A program made the position numbers and the translations under genes. A DNA stretch of 64,000 nucleotides from Smittia aterrima (Eukaryota > Arthropoda > Insecta > Diptera > Chironomidae), in contig CP093831.1 of assembly GCA_033063855.1 (NCBI GenBank), positions 12,896,001 to 12,960,000 of the forward strand. Reading direction: 5' to 3'. How positions within the stretch are numbered: the stretch's first letter is position 1; each line of letters opens with the position of its first letter. This document shows, one piece after another, positions 59,597 to 64,000 of this stretch. The notes beneath the pieces are model-generated. The model was not told where the DNA came from. It did no database searches and saw nothing but the letters and a program-made list of their open reading frames with translations.

Positions 59597-61838
59597 GTGA
59601 GTTTTTAATTACTAAGTGTCCTTGGGTGCGGTCATGATCATGAGCTCCTTGAACCATCTGCAGTTGCGCAACGGGAAAGTCAGCAGACTTTAGACTTATC
59701 ATTCAAGTGCTCTCACATAAATGATAACGAACCGTTAATTGCCCCCTTAAGTAACCGATAAGCCGCGAAAATATCCCAAAAAAAAATTATTTCGATTGGG
59801 TCCACAACACTCATACCAATCGGCGCTTTACACAAGCACAAAACCGGCCTGGAAAGTTTCTTCTTTTGGTTTTTATTCGCCCCATTCGCTCTCACAACAT
59901 GAACGACAGTCTTAGAAAACGAAAAAGTATCGTAATAAGAAATCGAAAGAAGAAAAATTGTTATCGTCATGTTCGTTCTTGAAGAAAAAAAAAAGAGTTT
60001 TTGTATTAAAATTCTTAACCCTGAGCACCGAATTGAAGTCTGAAAGAGAAAATGAGAATAAGAAGACGCTTTGACTTGTAAGCTTTGTGTGTTTGCTCGA
60101 TGATGATGTCATGTGAGCAATCGTTTCCCCTCATCTGCGCTTCGTTTCATTTCTTGCCGGCCGCGACCCCGAAATAAAAGTGTACTCGAGAAATAATCAA
60201 TTTGCATGATTTCCCCTCTGGCTCTAATTGAAATTTATTGCCACTTGCAAGCATCTTCATGGGTGGTGTTCAGAATCTTATGCTGGTGACTCGGACATGT
60301 CTCGCGATGATATCACGCGACGAACATTTCCTGTGCAACAGTTGTCTTTGTCTATCATGAAAGAAAAACCGTTGATGACGACATTGTTCGACGATGCCAC
60401 TTGTTGGAATTTGCATTCAGTCGAGGATTGCAAAAATCTGTTTTCGGGATTGAGTTACACTTCGAGGTGAAATGAAACAAGAACCGTTTGCATTATGATT
60501 TATGGAAAGTAATTATTTCAATGTTCTTTGCACAGATGCGATTTAGCGAACATCACGACTCGAGCCGCCGGTGAAATGAAAAGCTTATGAGATAGCATAA
60601 TGCTCGTGAAAAGTTATGGCATTTGTAGTTCATAAATCGAGGGCAATTGACTGCAGAAAGCCGAGCGAACAGAGAAAAGCTTTTATGATTCGAAGCGCAG
60701 GCACGAAATTGCTCTTTTGTTTTGATTAATTGAAACGATCCAAAAAGAAGTCATTTTTTTGGAAATCGAGCTCATGCAGTGAGTCGCATCTCGAGGCGAG
60801 AACGAAGTGACGTCAATCAATTTGAATCAAGTTGTGCTTCATTGAAAAAGATTATAAGTGAAGAATCTCGATGGACGTTTAACGAATGGCAAATTACTAA
60901 GCTCGAGCGATCATACAAAAGATGATCACAGATCCTGCTATACTCCCAATCATAGAAATGAGATTTCCGTTGAGAAACGTTGAGAAACAATTTAATTTTG
61001 GCGGTGAAGTCATGAACAGCGAACGTGTGTGTTAGTGAATGATTAATCATATTTCTCGCTACTATTCGCCGGCTTTCGATCTTCTTCTTCGATGTGGCAC
61101 TGTCGGATCATTACGTCTCGACATGAATCAGTGCGAAAAGTACAACTTAATTCGAGACTGACTTAAACTTTTAACTAGAGGAATTTCCCGAAAAAATGTT
61201 TCGTTAACATTCCACTCGTTGCGATCTTCAGATAATTCGAGACAGCCTCGTTTCCGTTTGCCTCTTAAAATTACAGTTCTCCATCTCGTTGAAGTGCTAT
61301 GCTCAACACTAACAAGACACAAAATCGTGAAAGAACAGCAAGAGCTCAAGAAGAAGCAGTCAAAGAGGTCTCGAAAGTTCTTTTTCGAGAACATCAGTTG
61401 ATGTCTTCGACAGTCAGTTTGGTAACACAGCTCACAGTCGTCTCAGTTCGCAAAAAGACAATTCAAAGTCTCGCTGAGAATTCTTTCTTCTTTCGCTGCT
61501 TCAGCAAAGTTCAACAACTCATTCCATAAAGATCTGTAATCTCAGCTTCGATTACGCTCAACAAAAGCCGTTTCACATTTTTTCTAAGACGATGATGCCC
61601 GAAACGAGATTATTGCAAAACCATCTGCTTGCATTGATATTTTTCGGGCTTGCAGATATAAAACTCGTACGTGAATCGCGATTTTTTTTAATGCTGTGGC
61701 TTCCTTTCACCCCGCGACTCTATATTCGGTTGTCGTGAGCTTCAACATCATCTGACTCTAAAGTGAAAACTGCTTTTAGCATGCAAAGTCGCTCGCTCCG
61801 TTTCCCTTCAATGAAAATGTATTGTGAATTGCCCAACG

Positions 61839-61848
61839 CCTTAAAAGG
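61839..61848. promoter_or_regulatory. CArG box (SRF-type) in the transgelin-like intron
   Basis: CCTTAAAAGG is a perfect match to CC(A/T)6GG. Vertebrate transgelin is a classic SRF target. One such match is expected by chance in about 5 kb of this composition. Confidence 0.25.
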
Positions 61849-63850
61849 AATTTCAATAAAAGTTATTGAGAGAGTGAGAGAATGAAAGAAATCCTAAAAC
61901 AGCTTCGAACAACATACATCAATTCGTTGGCGAGCTCACGAGACGCGATATAAATAACAAAGTAATTTATCGACCTCAACGCGACCCAATGCTTAAGTAA
62001 AAGAAAGGCGAAAGAGAGAATAAGATTCATTGTTACGAAAGTCGCGAAAAGGTCAGCTCGATGCAGATCTGGCAACGAAGCTACGACAGAACAGCTGATT
62101 CAGAATGAAACCATTAATTTAGTGAATCCACAGCAATTATTGTAATTCGTTTTGATGGCGTTTTGATTGTTGGAGTGCGCGATTCAATTGAAATGTTTCA
62201 ATTTATACGCTTCTCACAACATTGTGTTGACTCGACTGTAATTACGTGAGAAGGTTTATCGTAAATAATATTCTCTCTTATCAGAGCTTCATTCGCTTCA
62301 GATGTTTGAGCGTGAAAGCTCTCTAGAAGTAAACTGACAATGATGACATCAAACCTCAGGAATGCGAGGAGAATCTACTTCTGCTTTCAATAACAAAAAT
62401 GTTTGTTTGACTGTTGACATATGCGATATTTTTGTTTGGTTCGAAAGAAGCCGCGACAGCTAATTTTGCATTGCAAACATCATTTCTTTTGCTGATAAGC
62501 GGGAAACATTTATTTTTGGACATGAGCGGCTGCTTCTTCGTTGATTGTGATAGCGGAATCGCGTTTCCTGCAGTCGGATAAATTGAATTTGTCTGGAAAT
62601 TCAATCGACGGGAACTGATGAGTTTCGTGGGCATTGGAAACATTCAAAGTTTAGTAATCGATTGAGGTTACATATTTTTACTGCAATTCCTTTCGTTTTA
62701 TTAGCCATGAGCTCATAAATCTTATCTCCCAAATTCTATTTCAATAGCTATTATGTCACCACTTCAACTGAAAAATTATACAAACACAAAGTTGTGGACA
62801 CAAACGCGATTCGATGCTGATATGGGCAAACGATTTCCATTGAATTTGATTTAAGTTTTTATACAGCTTATTGTTCCAGACGCACACACAAAGTCGTTTC
62901 ACCTCAAGCGAGCAATAGAATGCGAGAATATTCATTCTATCGATAGATTAGCTTTCGACAATTTTGACTTGTTCCCTTTTCAATCGATTTTTGTTGTTGT
63001 GATCATCGAAAATAGCTTTTGACGGGCCACTTGAGATTGTCCGATAACATAACGACGACGATAGCACGTCAAGCGACAAGGAGAGAAGCTATTAAGTTCG
63101 GTACAAGATGACGTTAAATGAATTCTCGCTTTGTTTATGCAACAGCTGAAGCGGTGAACACTCCTCGCGTAATGGAAATTTTCTTCGCAATTTCTGCTTT
63201 TCTTATCAACAGTTGTTTTCGAGAATGTTCGAATTGCGATGGCTGATGATTGATTTGCTATTGATGTCGAGTGGGTCACCTGACCAAAGAACAACAAACG
63301 AGAGTAACCTTTTAAACAAATTTATCAAAGCCTAGAAACAAAAAAAAGCTTTGGTCACATTAGAAACTCTCGTGGAAATTCAAAACAATCGCAATTAACT
63401 GATTCCACTCCCAGAAACATTTTTAAACTATGAACGAAAGCAAACAGAAAGAAATCGCTTCACTAGGGTTTGTCAGATGGCTCAATGAGTTATGAGCCTG
63501 TTCGTTGGAATTGAACGTGACGCGCGATCGATCAATGTTGCAGTGGTTGCGCGGTTTTTGACATCGTCTGAGAAACGATCGGGGCTTGTGCGGAAGTAAT
63601 GAAGTTTGAAGATCGAACTTGAAAGTCTGAGTATTAAGTTGATCTTTGCAATTGTGGTTTTCCGTATCAAGTGACTCGGCTTGGGCGTCAGCGGAAAAAA
63701 AAGGAAAACATCAAAGTGCGGATTATGCAATTGCTGAATCTGTTAAAGTCTCAGTCAAGAGCGAATGATTAAAGCTTTAAATGGAAATGAAATAAAAAGT
63801 GGACAGAGACGAGGGAGAACCTAAGAAGCATGTGAACGCGGCTCATGTGT

Positions 63851-63860
63851 CTAAAAATAG
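63851..63860. promoter_or_regulatory. MEF2 site with adjacent E-box in the transgelin-like intron
   Basis: CTAAAAATAG is a perfect MEF2 consensus, and an E-box CATGTG lies 2 bp upstream at 63844-63849. The pairing is typical of muscle enhancers, but either site alone is near chance frequency. Confidence 0.3.
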
Positions 63861-64000
63861 ACATTTCTCCATTCAACTTAACGACGATGACTGGGAGACT
63901 TCAAGGATATGTACGTCGTCGTTCAATGATTCACGTTGAAAGGCTAATGAGGCTTTTAAACATTCTGATAGAACGGAAAGAACTCGCGGCGTCAAAAAGT

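Larger units (their letters stand above)
59597..64000. other. Long intron of the transgelin-like gene
   Basis: 4.4 kb with no convincing exon on either strand, in contrast to the 50-70-nt introns elsewhere in the window. GC is a little higher than in other non-coding stretches. The frame at 61299-61529 starts with ATG but has no family resemblance. The stretch is a candidate for enhancers; two muscle-factor-like sites are listed separately. Confidence 0.5.

Noticed and set aside
60228..60470. 80-codon frame inside the transgelin-like intron
   Set aside because: Amino-acid composition is irregular and it does not resemble a calponin-homology exon.
61299..61529. 76-codon frame inside the transgelin-like intron
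   Set aside because: Possible alternative exon, but no family match and no clear splice borders in phase.

Overview
This window is nuclear DNA from an insect, most likely a dipteran. The protein calls (mei-41/ATR, Ada3, RUFY, rasp/HHAT, HBS1, RpL35A, a novel PKC of the 98E/epsilon type, P58IPK) all read as insect orthologues. The many very short GT-AG introns (about 51-70 nt), the AT-rich intergenic DNA and the close gene packing suggest a small-genome nematoceran such as a midge. That last step is inference. Exon borders below were worked out by hand from reading frame, splice dinucleotides and phase.

Layout. 1-650: 3' end of an ABCA transporter. 850-7183: a tandem duplication of [carboxylesterase + NEK-like kinase]; both esterases are intact, but the first kinase copy is a decayed fragment behind a 274-bp inverted-repeat element with 7-bp target-site duplications. 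7978-12736: a RUN/FYVE (RUFY) endosomal protein and the SAGA adaptor Ada3. 13633-15413 (minus): an unidentified conserved-looking protein with an in-frame TGA in its N-terminal part. 18446-23155: mitochondrial GatA and two F-box/LRR paralogues. 23394-31360 (minus): the complete checkpoint kinase mei-41 (ATR), divergent from ribosomal protein RpL35A, whose second intron holds a possible box C/D snoRNA. 32792-37083: four Maelstrom-family loci in two divergent pairs; a fifth lies at 57833-59032. 37424-47208: P58IPK (minus), HBS1 with a nested SKI7-like alternative terminal exon, and PKC. 50930-57707: fatty acyl-CoA reductase, DRC5/TCTE1, rasp/HHAT and a NEPRO-like protein. 59480 to the end: first two coding exons of a Chd64/transgelin gene and part of a long intron.

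Most of the window is ordinary housekeeping sequence in which divergent pairs share 300-600 bp promoters. The unusual parts are: (1) a local expansion of the piRNA factor Maelstrom, with a duplicated bidirectional-promoter core that created truncated HMG-box genes, and a MAEL domain shared almost unchanged by two genes whose HMG boxes are very different; (2) the HBS1/SKI7 two-in-one gene, which links ribosome rescue to exosome recruitment through alternative terminal exons; (3) a candidate stop-codon readthrough or cryptic 60-nt intron at 15168-15170; (4) the esterase/kinase duplication with a datable element insertion.
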